DNA from: CAIXZV01 sp963697365
GTDB lineage: Bacteria; Chloroflexota; Limnocylindria; Limnocylindrales; CSP1-4
Direction: 5' to 3'
Length of the DNA: 64,000 nt
Assembly (NCBI GenBank): GCA_963697365.1
Contig: CAVONT010000010.1
Span: forward strand, 62,001 to 126,000
Below the pieces are notes generated by a model that had not been told where the DNA came from, ran no database searches, and was given only the letters and a program-made list of their open reading frames with translations. A program made the translations under genes and the position numbers. Positions 37,475 through 46,340 of this stretch are shown piece after piece; position 1 is the stretch's first letter; each line of letters starts with the position of its first letter.

Positions 37475-38066
37475 ATGAGCGTGCCCGACCGAACCGACCG
37501 ACCCTCCCGCCTCCCCTTCACCGGCATCGACGAGGCCGACCGCCTGCTCGTCGACGACCCCCTCGCGCTGCTGATCGGGTTCGCGCTCGACCAGCAGGTC
37601 ACCGTCCAGAAGGCGTTCGCCGGGCCGTACGAGCTGCGGCGGCGGATCGGGACGCTCGACGCAGCGAGCATCGCCGACGATGGACCCCGAGGCGCTCGAC
37701 ACGGCGTTCCGCACGCCGCCCGCGCTCCACCGCTTCCCGGGCAACATGGCCAAGCGGGTGCGGGACCTGTGCGCGGTCATCGCCACGACCTACGGCGGCG
37801 ACGCCGCGCGCATCTGGACCGGCGCCGCCGACGCGCGCGACCTGCATGCACGGCTGATCGCGCTGCCGGGCATCGGCGAGATGAAGGCGGGCACGATCGT
37901 CAGCCTGCTCGGCAAGCAGCTGGGCGTCCGGCCGGACGGCTGGGAGGCGCTGGTGCCCGACCATCCCACGCTGGGCGACGTGGACTCGCCCGAGGCCCTC
38001 GCCGAGTACCAGGCGGGCAAGCGGGCGATGAAGGCGGAGCTGCAGGCCCAGGGAAAGCAGGCGTGA
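37475..38066 (+). CDS. HhH-GPD-type base-excision repair protein (one frameshift)
   Basis: About 196 residues from ATG 37475. It matches the small actinobacterial-type HhH-GPD family: LLIGFALDQQVTVQKAFAGP, then PPALHRFPGNMAKRVRDLC, then the helix-hairpin-helix ARLIALPGIGEMKAGTIV followed by LGKQLGVRPDGWEALV. These proteins are presumed DNA glycosylases, but the classical catalytic Asp region is replaced by RPDGWE, so specificity and even activity are unclear. The frame slips once near 37680. The stop overlaps the SemiSWEET start. Confidence 0.82.
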
Positions 38067-38341
38067 CGGTCCCCGACATGCTCGGCGTGGCGGCCCTGAT
38101 CGCGGGCCTGCTGATGGCCGTGGCGCCCGCGCTGCAGATCCGGCGCATGCTCCACACCCGCTCCAGCCGGGACTTCTCGCTGGGCTACCCGGCGCTGCTG
38201 TCGGCCGGGTTCGTCCTGTGGCTGGCCTACGGGATCTCGATCTGGAACCCGCCGATGATGATCTCGAACGTCGCGTCGCTCACGTTCATGCTGCTGACCA
38301 TCGGCGTGGCGCTGCACTTCCGGCGGGCCGGCGCGGCCTGA
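38063..38341 (+). CDS. SemiSWEET-type sugar transporter
   Basis: 92-residue membrane protein from GTG 38063, overlapping the repair gene by 4 bases. Three helices form one half-transporter unit: LGVAALIAGLLMAVAPALQI with the Pro-Gln-like entry, RRMLHTRSSRDFSLGYPALL containing the family-conserved Lys/Arg-Ser-loop region, and FVLWLAYGISIWNPPMMISN. SemiSWEETs dimerise to pass sugars down a gradient; the Asn in PMMISNVAS lies where the substrate-facing Asn is found. Sugar identity is unknown, and linkage to a repair gene is probably incidental. Confidence 0.88.
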   Translation: MTVPDMLGVAALIAGLLMAVAPALQIRRMLHTRSSRDFSLGYPALLSAGFVLWLAYGISIWNPPMMISNVASLTFMLLTIGVALHFRRAGAA

Positions 38342-38347
38342 CGATCT

Positions 38348-39954
38348 CTACTTGAGGACCTTGCCCGCCGGCGGCGCCGCGTTGTTCGCATCGTCGTAGC
38401 CGATGGCGCAGAACCGGAACGGTGCCTCGTCCGCGCTGACGTTGATCGGGATCCGCCGGTACGGCCCGTAGCCACCCGGATCCGTGCAGTCCGTGGTCCT
38501 GGCGGGCCCGCCCTTGATCGTGAAGAGGGACAGCTCGGGCGGGTTGAACACGGGCTCGATGGTCCAGCCGTCCCGCTTGCTGCCGCTCACGGCGAACCGC
38601 GTGGAGACGGCGGGCGGCGTGGTGTCGATGTAGGCCGCCGCGATCGAGGCCCGGGCGAACCCGCCGGGCTCATCAGCGGCGACGCACAGCAGCAGCCGCT
38701 GCTCGGTCGTCGGCAATGGCTCGGTGATCGTCGTGGAGGCCGGCGTCGCCGCCGAGTAGCCGTCCTCGACCGTGCAGTCCGTCGTGCCGAGGGGCCCCAC
38801 CTTCCAGCGGTAGGTCGTGAGGCCATCGCCGCTCACGGTCGTGTCCCAGGTCGCCTGGCCGGCCGGCATCCCGTCCATCGGCGGCGGCGCCGACGGGTTC
38901 ACCGCGAGCGGAGCGCCCTCGAGCGTGGGTCCGGGTCCGCTGGCGAGCGGACAGCCGGCGAGGCCGGTCGAGAAGGTGCCGTCCGCCGCGAAGCAGGCGG
39001 CCAGCCCGGCGACTGGCTGGGCGTACGAGGTGTCGGGCAGCGAGACCTCGCCGTCCTCCGATGTCTCGCAGGGGCGGCCGAGCCAGCACTCGGCGCCCTG
39101 CTCGCCCTTGTAGGTGGTCGTGTTGATGAGGCCCAGCAGCCGTCCCGTCGACGGGTCGAGCACGGCCGACCCGGAGTTGCCCGGCAGGAGCTTGGGGCAG
39201 TCGTTCCGCCGGGCGGCGGTCCAGAGCCACTGGCGCTCGTTGACGCGGACGGCCTCGTTGTCCTGCGTGCACGTGCCCAGCCGCAGGAACCGCTCGGCCT
39301 CCGGAATGTCCACGATCGGCGCGCCCACCGGGACGCCGAGCATCAGCACATCCTGCGATCCGATCGTGTCGGCCGTATCGGCCGGCCGCCAGCCACGCAG
39401 GCCCAGGTCCTGCAGCTCGCCCACGCTGGCCCCGAGCTCGAGCACGGCGAGGTCGGTCCCCTTCATCGTGGCCCACGCGACCCGGTCGACGGGGACGACC
39501 GGGTGCTCCGCGCACGTCGACGAACCAGTCGAAGGCGACCTGGGCGCCGCCACCATCCTGGTCGACCACCATCTCGTTGGCGCCGTTGATCCCGACGCAG
39601 TGGCCGTTGGTCAACGCGAATGCGGACGCCCGATCGGGAGCGCCGGTGTCCAGGAGGACCGCGGTGCAGGCGGACGACGCTCCCTGGAGCTGGCCGATGG
39701 AGCCGTAGCGATCGAAGCGTCCGTCGGCGTTTCGCAGCAGGACCTGCTCGAGCGAGGCGTCCTCGTCGGGGAGTGGCAGCTCCTCGGCAGGTGCCGCGGT
39801 CGGAAGCGTCGGGAGCGCGGGCAGCGTCGGGGCAGGCGTCGGTGTGGCCGGAGGATCACCGCAGGCCGCCAAGGCCCAGCCCCACGACCAGGACGAACCC
39901 GGCAGCCGTTGCGCGCAGGGTGAGGGCTCCGTGTTCCGTTCGGGTGCCAGGCAC
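38348..39954 (-). CDS. Trypsin-like serine protease, lipoprotein (frameshifted)
   Basis: Exported protein of about 530 residues. From GTG 39954 the signal region RATAAGFVLVVGLGLG leads, after a slip near 39870, to a lipobox-like AACG and a Thr/Pro linker. The S1-fold protease domain follows: His in ALTNGHCVG, Asp in GTDLAVLELG, Ser in LLPGNSGSAVLD. A second slip lies near 39510 between the His and Asp motifs. The C-terminal 200 residues have a different composition, with a paired pattern of GTTDCTVEDGYSAATP and TTDCTDPGGYGPYRRI, two beta-sandwich-like repeats. Cell-surface role; substrate unknown. Confidence 0.85.
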
Positions 39955-39957
39955 GTA

Positions 39958-40362
39958 TCAGCGTTCCACGAGCGTTCGGAACAGGTGGTCGAGGGTCGCC
40001 GCCGGGTCCGCCGTCAGGCCGGTGTGCACCGGCGACATGGCGATGATCGTCGAGGACGGGGCGACCAGCCAGTGGAACCGCTCCGGCATCGAGAGCTTCG
40101 CGATCGGCCCCGCAGCCGCGTCGCCACGTGCGATGGCGGTGATCGCATCGAGGTGCTCCCGGACGATCTCGGGGTCGCAGTCGGGGCGCATGGCGACCAG
40201 CAGGCGCTCGTCGAGGTGTGTCCTCGCGCCCAGGTAGCGCCTCGGGCGGCACATGAGGACGATGCCCGCGTTGAACCCCTCGCCCCGCTCGACACGCGGG
40301 ATCACCCGCACGATGCCGTACTCGAACGGGCTGCGGCCCCCGGCGTCACGCGGTTCGGGCAC
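39958..40362 (-). CDS. DUF3037-family protein
   Basis: 134 residues from GTG 40362 with GGAGG six bases upstream. The family stretches FEYGIVRVIPRVERGEGFNA, GIVLMCRPRRYLGARTHLDE, RFHWLVAPSSTIIAMSPVHT and a closing DPAATLDHLFRTLVE are all present. DUF3037 genes are repeatedly found beside HipA-like kinases, as here, where the coding regions overlap by 17 bases. The function is unknown; a regulatory or target protein for the kinase is a reasonable guess. It is an intact single frame, and the next gene downstream starts four bases after its end. Confidence 0.88.
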   Translation of the reverse strand: MPEPRDAGGRSPFEYGIVRVIPRVERGEGFNAGIVLMCRPRRYLGARTHLDERLLVAMRPDCDPEIVREHLDAITAIARGDAAAGPIAKLSMPERFHWLVAPSSTIIAMSPVHTGLTADPAATLDHLFRTLVER

Positions 40363-41122
40363 GTTCCGCCTCCTGCACGAATGCCCGCGGCGCCTCCAGG
40401 CGCGCGGCGAGGTAGTCGACGTAGGCGCGGCGGTGCGCATCCGGGTCGGGGAGCCCGGGCTCCGGCACCAGCCAGTCGTCGGGCAGGGCGGCGGCCAGCT
40501 CGCGCAGCAGATCGCCGGTCACGCGAGAGGCCAGGCGCCGGTCCGCCTCGTCGATGGAGCCGGCGAACGGCAGCAGGACGTGGTCGCGCACCTGGACGAA
40601 CGGGCGGCGCGCGTGCTCTGCGGGGTCCTTCCAGCTGTGATGGATGAACAGCGCCGAGCCGTGGTCGATCAGGTACAGGCGCCGGTGCCAGACGAGCAGG
40701 TTCGGGTTGCGGGCGGTCCGGTCCACGTTCATCGTCAAGGCGTCCAGCCAGACGACGTCCGCGGCGAGCTCGGCATCCGGCCTGGGTCCGACGGCCGGTG
40801 CGAAGGGCAGGGCTCCCGGCAGGAAGTCCAGGCCCATGTTCAGCCCGGACGAGCGCGCCAGCAGGTCGTGCAGCTCGGGATCCGGCTCGGCCTTCGCGAG
40901 GGCCGCGTCCATCTCCACGAGCGCGAGGTCCGGCACCGGCAGACCGAGGCGCCGGCCCAGCTCTCCGGCGAGGACCTCCGCGATGAGTGCCTTGCGGCCG
41001 TGCCCTGCGCCGAGCAGCTTGACGACATACAGGCCGTCGTCGTCCGCCTCGACGAGCGCCGGCACGGAGCCGCCCTCGCGCAGGGGCGTGACGTAGCGGG
41101 TGGCCGTGACGGTGCGGAGCAT
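40346..41122 (-). CDS. HipA-like kinase family protein
   Basis: 258 residues from ATG 41122, intact. It resembles the stand-alone HipA-fold kinases: an N-terminal lobe (LYVVKLLGAGHGRKALIAEV) with the nucleotide-binding Lys in VVKLLG, a catalytic-loop-like ALTMNVDRTARNPNLLVW with Asp/Arg/Asn residues, and the metal-binding-like LYLIDHGSALFIHH. HipA proper phosphorylates a tRNA synthetase, but this version lacks a HipB antitoxin next to it and is paired instead with DUF3037. The target is unknown. Intact kinase motifs argue for activity. Confidence 0.82.
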   Translation of the reverse strand: MLRTVTATRYVTPLREGGSVPALVEADDDGLYVVKLLGAGHGRKALIAEVLAGELGRRLGLPVPDLALVEMDAALAKAEPDPELHDLLARSSGLNMGLDFLPGALPFAPAVGPRPDAELAADVVWLDALTMNVDRTARNPNLLVWHRRLYLIDHGSALFIHHSWKDPAEHARRPFVQVRDHVLLPFAGSIDEADRRLASRVTGDLLRELAAALPDDWLVPEPGLPDPDAHRRAYVDYLAARLEAPRAFVQEAERARTA

Positions 41123-41172
41123 CAGGGCGAGTGTAGGCCCAGGGGTGCGCCTGTTGTGCCGCCCACCCGGAC

Positions 41173-41205
41173 GGGGTATGGTTGCACACGCAACTACCAT
41201 GCCCC
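41173..41205. promoter_or_regulatory. Inverted-repeat element in a divergent promoter region
   Basis: The core GTTGC-ACAC-GCAAC (41181-41194) is flanked by outer arms GGGGTATG and TACCATGCCCC, which are complementary apart from a bulge. It lies between the divergent HipA-like kinase and the deazaflavin oxidoreductase, 24 bases before the latter's ATG. It could be an operator or a leader hairpin. Confidence 0.4.
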
Positions 41206-41228
41206 TGCCCGAGCGCCCCGGAGTACCC

Positions 41229-41612
41229 ATGGACGACAGCATCCGCACCGCGCTGGACCACAGCCAGGTCATCGACATCACCACGACGGGTCGACGGACG
41301 GGGGAGGCGCGGCGGATCGAGATCTACATCCACAGCCTCGAGGGCCGCCTCGTGATCAGCGGGATGCCCCTGGCCGGCCGGACCCGCGCCTGGATCCACA
41401 ACCTCGAGGCCAATCCCGCCCTGGTGATCCACCTCAAGGGACCGTTCGCGGTGGCGGACGTGCCCGCGACCGCCCGCGTGGTCACCGACCCCGCCGAGCG
41501 CCGCGAGCTGCTCGAGGGCGTGGCCCGCAACTGGGGGCGGACGGACCTGGACGAGATGGTGGCCCACAGCCCATTGATCGAGGTCGAGGTGGCGGGCTAC
41601 CCGGCCGCCTAG
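41229..41612 (+). CDS. Deazaflavin-dependent oxidoreductase (nitroreductase-type, F420-binding family)
   Basis: 127 residues from ATG 41229 (GGAG six bases upstream). The split beta-barrel family signature is clear: VIDITTTGRRTGEARRIEIY, then VISGMPLAGRTRAWIHNLEA and ANPALVIHLKG. Relatives bind F420 or FMN and reduce quinones, nitro compounds or unknown substrates. A DUF385/Ddn-like protein implies that the host makes or imports coenzyme F420, consistent with Chloroflexota or Actinobacteria. It is a compact single-domain protein in one frame. Confidence 0.85.
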   Translation: MDDSIRTALDHSQVIDITTTGRRTGEARRIEIYIHSLEGRLVISGMPLAGRTRAWIHNLEANPALVIHLKGPFAVADVPATARVVTDPAERRELLEGVARNWGRTDLDEMVAHSPLIEVEVAGYPAA

Positions 41613-41645
41613 GGTCGCGATGCGCTCCGGCGCCGGCCGCCCGGC

Positions 41646-42086
41646 TCAGCCCTCGTAGGCGTCCACCAGGGCCCGGAACCGTTCGAGCGACGCAGGCAGC
41701 TCGGCCTTGATCCGGCGCTCCGCCTCCTTCGCGAGGAACCCGAGGAACGCCGGCGTCTTGAGCTCGAGCGCCAGGTGGATGCGGGTGGACGCCGTCGTCG
41801 TCGCAACGAGCGTGACCCGGACCACCACCCCCACGGGCCCGCCCGACCCGGAGATCAGGATCCGCTCCGGCGCCTGGAGCTCGTCCACCACCCCCAGGAT
41901 CACGGCACCTGCCGCCGCCTGGCTCAGCCGCAGCTGCACCCGGCTGCCCACCGCCATCGTCGGATCCAGGAGCGTCGCCTCGACGACCTCGGGCAGCCAG
42001 CGCGGCAGGTCGTCCACGCGCGTGGCCACCGCGAAGACGGTCGCGGCGGGGTAGGGGAGGTCGACGGAGGCTGTGGTCGTGGCCAT
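41646..42086 (-). CDS. SRPBCC-family lipid/polyketide-cyclase-like protein
   Basis: 146 residues, single frame. START/SRPBCC pattern: TASVDLPYPAATVFAVATRV at the N-terminus, a central antiparallel sheet (VGVVVRVTLVATTTASTRIH), and the long C-terminal helix AERRIKAELPASLERFRALV. Such proteins bind hydrophobic ligands in a cavity; many are carbon-monoxide-dehydrogenase subunit G-like or polyketide-cyclase-like. The ligand is not predictable. It lies 9 bases downstream of the Lon-like gene on the same strand, so it is likely cotranscribed, and converges with the deazaflavin oxidoreductase. Confidence 0.8.
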   Translation of the reverse strand: MATTTASVDLPYPAATVFAVATRVDDLPRWLPEVVEATLLDPTMAVGSRVQLRLSQAAAGAVILGVVDELQAPERILISGSGGPVGVVVRVTLVATTTASTRIHLALELKTPAFLGFLAKEAERRIKAELPASLERFRALVDAYEG

Positions 42087-42095
42087 GGGCCCATG

Positions 42096-44597
42096 CTACG
42101 TCGCGTGCGCCCTGTTCCGCCTGCGCCGCGCACGACCCTGCGAGCGGGCGACCGTGCCGGCGACCGTCTGCGCGGCCTCCAGGTCCTCGGGATCGATGCG
42201 GCCCGCCGCGACGGCCATGTACGCGATCGCCTGCGCCGCAAGGTTGTCCAGTCCGTCCGCCACGAGCCCGTTCACCGAGCCGTCGGGCCACGTGCCGTCG
42301 GCATCCGCCTCGCCCGCCGGCAGCCCGGACAGCACCTCCATGGCCTCGTCGACCGTGCGCACGGCCCAGATGGCGAAACGGCCGTCACCACAGGCGGCGA
42401 CGACGTCCTCGCGCAGCATCAGGTGCGGCGCGTTGAGCGACGGCACGATCACGCCCTGCGATCCGTCGAGCCCGCGCGCGGCGCAGACGTCGAAGAACCC
42501 CTCGATCTTCTCGTTGACACCGCCGATGGGCTGCACGTCGCCACGCTGGCTGAGCGAGCCCGTCAGCGCGACCCCCTGGCGCAGCGGGATCCCTCCGATC
42601 GCCGAGAGGAGCGCGCACAGCTCGGCAAGCGATGCCGAGTCGCCCTCGATGCCGCCGTAGCTCTGCTCGAACGTCAGGCTGGCGTGGAGGGAGAGGGGCC
42701 GGGTCCGTCCGAATCGGGCGCCGAGGAACCCGCCCAGGATCAGCACACCCTTGCTGTGCAGCGGCCCCCCGAGGCTCACCTCGCGCTCGATGTCGACCAC
42801 GTCGCCATCGCCCAGGCGCACCGACACCGTGATCCGCGACGGGCGCCCGAACCACGTCTCACCGAGGCTGATGACCGTCAGGCCGTTCACGGTGCCGACG
42901 GCGTGGCCGGTCGTCGGAATGAGCACGGTGCCTCGAGCGATGTCGGCCAGCGAGCGTTCATGGATGCGCCCCGACCGCCGCCGCCGGGCGTCAACCGCGG
43001 CATCGATGTCGTCGGCGGTCACGACGTCCCGCGCCGACTTCGCCGCGTGGTCGTCGGCCTCGCGCAGCAGGTCCGTGACCCGGCGCATATGCGTGGACAG
43101 GCGCTCCGCGTCCCCGGCCAGCCGCGATGCCCGGTCGATGACGGCACACACGGCGCCACTGTCCAGTGGTCGAAGCCCGGTCCGGCGGGTGATCGTGCCC
43201 AGCAGGCGCGCGTACTCCTGCTCGGCATCGGCGGTGCGGTCGACCTCCTCCTCGAAGTCCACCTGCACCTTGAACAGCTCGAGGAAGTCCGGGTCCTGGT
43301 CGGCCAGCAGGTAGTAGATCTGCCGGTCCCCGACCAGCACGATCTTGGTGTCGAGCGGGATCGGCTCCGGCGCGAGGCTGACGGTCGCCAGGCCAAGCCG
43401 GTCGCCCATCGACTCGATCCGCAGCTCGCCCGCGCGCAGCGAGCGCTTGAGCTCCTCCCAGGCGAAGGGCTGGGTGAGCAGCCGCCGGGCATCGAGCACG
43501 AGGTAGCCCCCGTTTGCCCGGTGGAGCGCACCGCCCCGGATGAGGGTGAAGTCGGTCGTGAGGGCGCCGAGCGAGGTCGTGTGCTCCACGCGGCCGAGGA
43601 GGTTGGGCTGCGTGGGCAGGTCCTCGTACACCACCGGGGCGCCGGCACTGTCGCCGTTGTCGACGAGCAGGTTCACGCTGTACCGGCGGAACAGCGCGCC
43701 CTCCTCCAGGCGCGCAGCGAGCATCGGGGGGAGCTCCTTGGGCGACGCCGCCGCGAGGAATTCCTCCGCGTTGGCGACGACGTCCTGCTCGAGCGCATCG
43801 AGATGCGCGATGAGATCGGCCTGCTCCGCGTGATCGACCCGGATCTCCTCGAGCAGGTGCCGGACCGCCCGGCTGCTGACCTCTTCGGCCAGCTTCCGGA
43901 TCTCGGCCCGCGTCTCGCGCTCCCAGGACGGGAATGACCGGTTCACCAGCTCGCCAAGGTGCTCCTCGAGGCGCTCGGAGGCCTCGCGCAGGCGCTTCCT
44001 CTCCGCTTCGGGAAGCTTCTCGACGACGTCGCGGTCGAGGACCTTGCCGTCCTTGTAGGGTGCGACACCGATGCCGACGGGGGTGCGCAGGACCGCGAGA
44101 CCGGCCTCCGATGCCTGGGTCTCGAACGCCTCGATGGCGTCGTCGCGACGCTGCTTGAGCCCGGCCTCGAGCGCCTCGCGCCGGTTGCGGTACTCGGCGG
44201 ACTCGAACGCCGCCGGAATCGCCGTGCGCAGCTCGCGCTCCAGCTGCGCCATGCGGTCGCGGAAGCGGCGGCCCTCGCCTGCCGGCAGGCGGATGGCGCG
44301 CGGGCGCCGTGGTTCGCCGAAGTCATGCACGTAGCACCAGTCCGGCGGGACCGGCTCGGCCGCCGCCCGTGCCGCGAGGACGCCCCTGACCAGGGTCATC
44401 TTGCCGATGCCTTCAGGGCCCATCGCGTACAGGTTGTAGCCGGGCTGGCGGATCGCCACGCCGAAGGCGACCGCCTCCCACGCGCGACCCTGGCCGACCA
44501 TGCCGTCAAGGTCGGGCAGCTCGGCGGTGGTGCCGAAGGAGAAGGCCGAGCGCTCGCAGCGGCGGACGAGGCGGTCGGCGGCCAGCGGAGCGATCAT
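42096..44597 (-). CDS. Lon-like AAA+ ATP-dependent protease
   Basis: 833 residues, intact. It is the LonC/AAA+-Lon class lacking the classical LAN domain: an N-terminal ATPase half with a divergent Walker A GPEGIGKMT, an inserted long coiled coil (about 120-300) with many Glu/Arg heptads, an ATPase lid region, then the Lon protease domain. The protease dyad is Ser654 in GDSAS and Lys697 in GGVNEKIEGF, with LTGSLSQRGDVQPIGGVNEK between them as expected. The Met after the Walker A Lys, in place of Thr/Ser, suggests that nucleotide hydrolysis may be altered. Cytoplasmic protein quality control is the likely role. Confidence 0.92.
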   Translation of the reverse strand: MIAPLAADRLVRRCERSAFSFGTTAELPDLDGMVGQGRAWEAVAFGVAIRQPGYNLYAMGPEGIGKMTLVRGVLAARAAAEPVPPDWCYVHDFGEPRRPRAIRLPAGEGRRFRDRMAQLERELRTAIPAAFESAEYRNRREALEAGLKQRRDDAIEAFETQASEAGLAVLRTPVGIGVAPYKDGKVLDRDVVEKLPEAERKRLREASERLEEHLGELVNRSFPSWERETRAEIRKLAEEVSSRAVRHLLEEIRVDHAEQADLIAHLDALEQDVVANAEEFLAAASPKELPPMLAARLEEGALFRRYSVNLLVDNGDSAGAPVVYEDLPTQPNLLGRVEHTTSLGALTTDFTLIRGGALHRANGGYLVLDARRLLTQPFAWEELKRSLRAGELRIESMGDRLGLATVSLAPEPIPLDTKIVLVGDRQIYYLLADQDPDFLELFKVQVDFEEEVDRTADAEQEYARLLGTITRRTGLRPLDSGAVCAVIDRASRLAGDAERLSTHMRRVTDLLREADDHAAKSARDVVTADDIDAAVDARRRRSGRIHERSLADIARGTVLIPTTGHAVGTVNGLTVISLGETWFGRPSRITVSVRLGDGDVVDIEREVSLGGPLHSKGVLILGGFLGARFGRTRPLSLHASLTFEQSYGGIEGDSASLAELCALLSAIGGIPLRQGVALTGSLSQRGDVQPIGGVNEKIEGFFDVCAARGLDGSQGVIVPSLNAPHLMLREDVVAACGDGRFAIWAVRTVDEAMEVLSGLPAGEADADGTWPDGSVNGLVADGLDNLAAQAIAYMAVAAGRIDPEDLEAAQTVAGTVARSQGRARRRRNRAHAT

Positions 44598-44753
44598 CGG
44601 TGCGACCCTCGCTGGGGCGGCAGCGGACGCCGCCCGTCAGGTCATCCTGCGCTGGGTGACTGCGAGGCGGGAGCGGCGGACGGCCCGAACCGGCGGGTCC
44701 GATGGCGCATCGCCCGGCGCATCCCCCGGCGCCCCGGCGCCCCCAGCATGCCG

Positions 44754-45473
44754 TCAGAGGGGAGCCGGTTCCGTCAGCAGCCCGATGAGCCGGTCAAGCT
44801 CGTCGTCGGTCAGGCCGTGGTGCCGCAGCAGCGCCCGGGCGCCGCCGTGCCGCTCGTCGAGGTGGGCGAGCGCGCTCTCCATGAACGCCGGCGGGCTGTC
44901 CACGATCAGGCTCCCGGACCGCCAGTCGTCGGCCTCGATGTGCGCCCGTGGCGAGGAGAAGTACTGCGCGGAGAGCGCGTAGTCCTCGACGATGATGTCG
45001 CGCGGGACACCGCACAGGTCCAGCAGCAGCGCGATGGTCACGCCGGTCCGGTCCTTGCCAGCGGCGCAGCCGATGATGGCCGGCAGCCCGTCCTCGGCCA
45101 GGAGTGTGCGGACCACCTCGGCCAGCTGCGTTCCCCGCGCGTCGAGGACGTGGCGGTACATCCCCGCGAGGCCGGCGTGCGGCGTGGGGTCGTCCGCCAG
45201 GAGAGGGATGCTGGAGTACCGGATGCGGGCGGAGTCCGCGAAGACGTTGGGGCTCAGCTCCAGCTCCTCGGGCCAGCGGAGGTCGATCACCCGCCGCAGG
45301 CCGAGGGCGACCAGATCATCGGCCACGTCGGCGGGAATGCGGGTGAGCTCGTCGGAGCGCAGCAGCGTGCGCCAGCGAGTGGCGCGTCCATCCGCCGTCG
45401 GGTAGCCCCCGGTGTCGCGGACGTTGCGGGTGCCCTCGAGGGGCAGGTGGCGAGGCAGGGGTTCGGCAGTCAT
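44754..45473 (-). CDS. Tyrosine/serine protein phosphatase (Y_phosphatase3 type)
   Basis: 239 residues, single frame. Opening EGTRNVRDTGGYPTADGRAT with the family's NxRDxGG motif, general-acid region VIDLRWPEEL, P-loop IIGCAAGKDRTGVTIALLLD, and a helical end. The catalytic Cys and Arg are in place, but the His usually preceding the Cys is Gly here (GCAAGKDRTG), a substitution I believe also occurs in other members. Such enzymes act on phosphotyrosine, phosphoserine or phosphoinositides. It lies between the Lon-like protease and the TetR gene, all on the minus strand. Confidence 0.87.
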   Translation of the reverse strand: MTAEPLPRHLPLEGTRNVRDTGGYPTADGRATRWRTLLRSDELTRIPADVADDLVALGLRRVIDLRWPEELELSPNVFADSARIRYSSIPLLADDPTPHAGLAGMYRHVLDARGTQLAEVVRTLLAEDGLPAIIGCAAGKDRTGVTIALLLDLCGVPRDIIVEDYALSAQYFSSPRAHIEADDWRSGSLIVDSPPAFMESALAHLDERHGGARALLRHHGLTDDELDRLIGLLTEPAPL

Positions 45474-45562
45474 CGGTGCAAGGGTATCCCCGGTCCCGTC
45501 CGCGCGGCCGACAGCGCCCGTGGGCCGCTCGTCGCCGGGCGTCGCTCGTCGCCTCGCGCCGG

Positions 45563-46244
45563 TCAGCCGTCCTTCTTGCGGCCCTTGCCCTTCCGCCGGT
45601 CGTCATCCTTCCGCCGGTCGTCATCCTTGCGCTGGTCGTCGTCCTTCCGATGGCGCTTGCCCACGTGCCGATCGGCGTCCCGCCGGCGCCGTTCGCCTGC
45701 CTCGATCCCATCGAGGAGCACGGCGAGTCCGTACTCGAACCTCGCATCGGCGTCGGGGAAGCCAGGGGGCGTCACGCCGCCAGCGCGGTCGCGCGCCTCG
45801 AACACGCCGAAGCCCGACGCCCACCCGGTGAGGGTCGTGGCCGCGAGCACCGCACCCTCCTCGGTGAAACCGTCGCCCAGCAGGGCGCCCCGCAGCCGCT
45901 CCATCGCCGTGATCGCGTTCGTTCCCGCGAGCGGCCGCAGGCTCACGATCGGGGCGACCCCGGCATGCCGGGCGAGGACGTCGCGCAGCGAGCGAGCCAG
46001 GGACTCCATCCAGGACCGCCAGCCGGCCGGCTTCCCCGATCCCGGCGAGGATCTCGCCGACGATCGCTTCGGCCACCAGGTCGAGCAGCTCGTCGCGGCT
46101 GCGCACATGCCAGTACAGGGTGGGCGCCGCAGCGCCAAGGCGGTTGGCGAGGTGGCGCATCGACAGGGCGTCGTAGCCTTCCTCGTCCAGGATGGCGATG
46201 GCGGCCTCGACGACCTGCTCCCGGGTCAGCGTCTCACGCGGCAT
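45563..46244 (-). CDS. TetR-family transcriptional regulator (one frameshift)
   Basis: About 227 residues from ATG 46244. N-terminal TetR helix-turn-helix: TREQVVEAAIAILDEEGYDA, then SMRHLANRLGAAAPTLYWHV, followed by a ligand-binding domain of TetR_C type (GDGFTEEGAVLAATTLTGWA). The frame slips near 46035. The C-terminus is unusual: a highly charged Lys/Arg/Asp tail of repeated KDDDRR units encoded by a 15-bp DNA repeat (about 45590-45655), which might contact nucleic acid. It diverges from the glycosyltransferase gene and probably represses it through the two boxes between them. Confidence 0.87.
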
Positions 46245-46273
46245 CACGATCTCTCGGGCATGATTGACGACTC

Positions 46274-46320
46274 GAACAGTGTACGGGTAGAGTGCGATCG
46301 CTCGCAATCGAACACTGTAC
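46274..46320. promoter_or_regulatory. Two inverted operator-like boxes between TetR and glycosyltransferase genes
   Basis: GAACAGTGTAC (46274-46284) and GAACACTGTAC (46310-46320) are head-to-head versions of the pseudo-palindrome GWACAGTGTWC. TGCGA-TCGC-TCGCA lies between them. This is the only dyad-rich part of the divergent promoter and is the probable TetR binding site. Confidence 0.6.
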
Positions 46321-46340
46321 GAGACGGAGACCCACCACCG

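Noticed and set aside
41775..43937. 720-codon plus-strand ORF over the Lon-like gene
   Set aside because: It lies opposite an intact protease with catalytic motifs and has the charge pattern of a reading-frame shadow.
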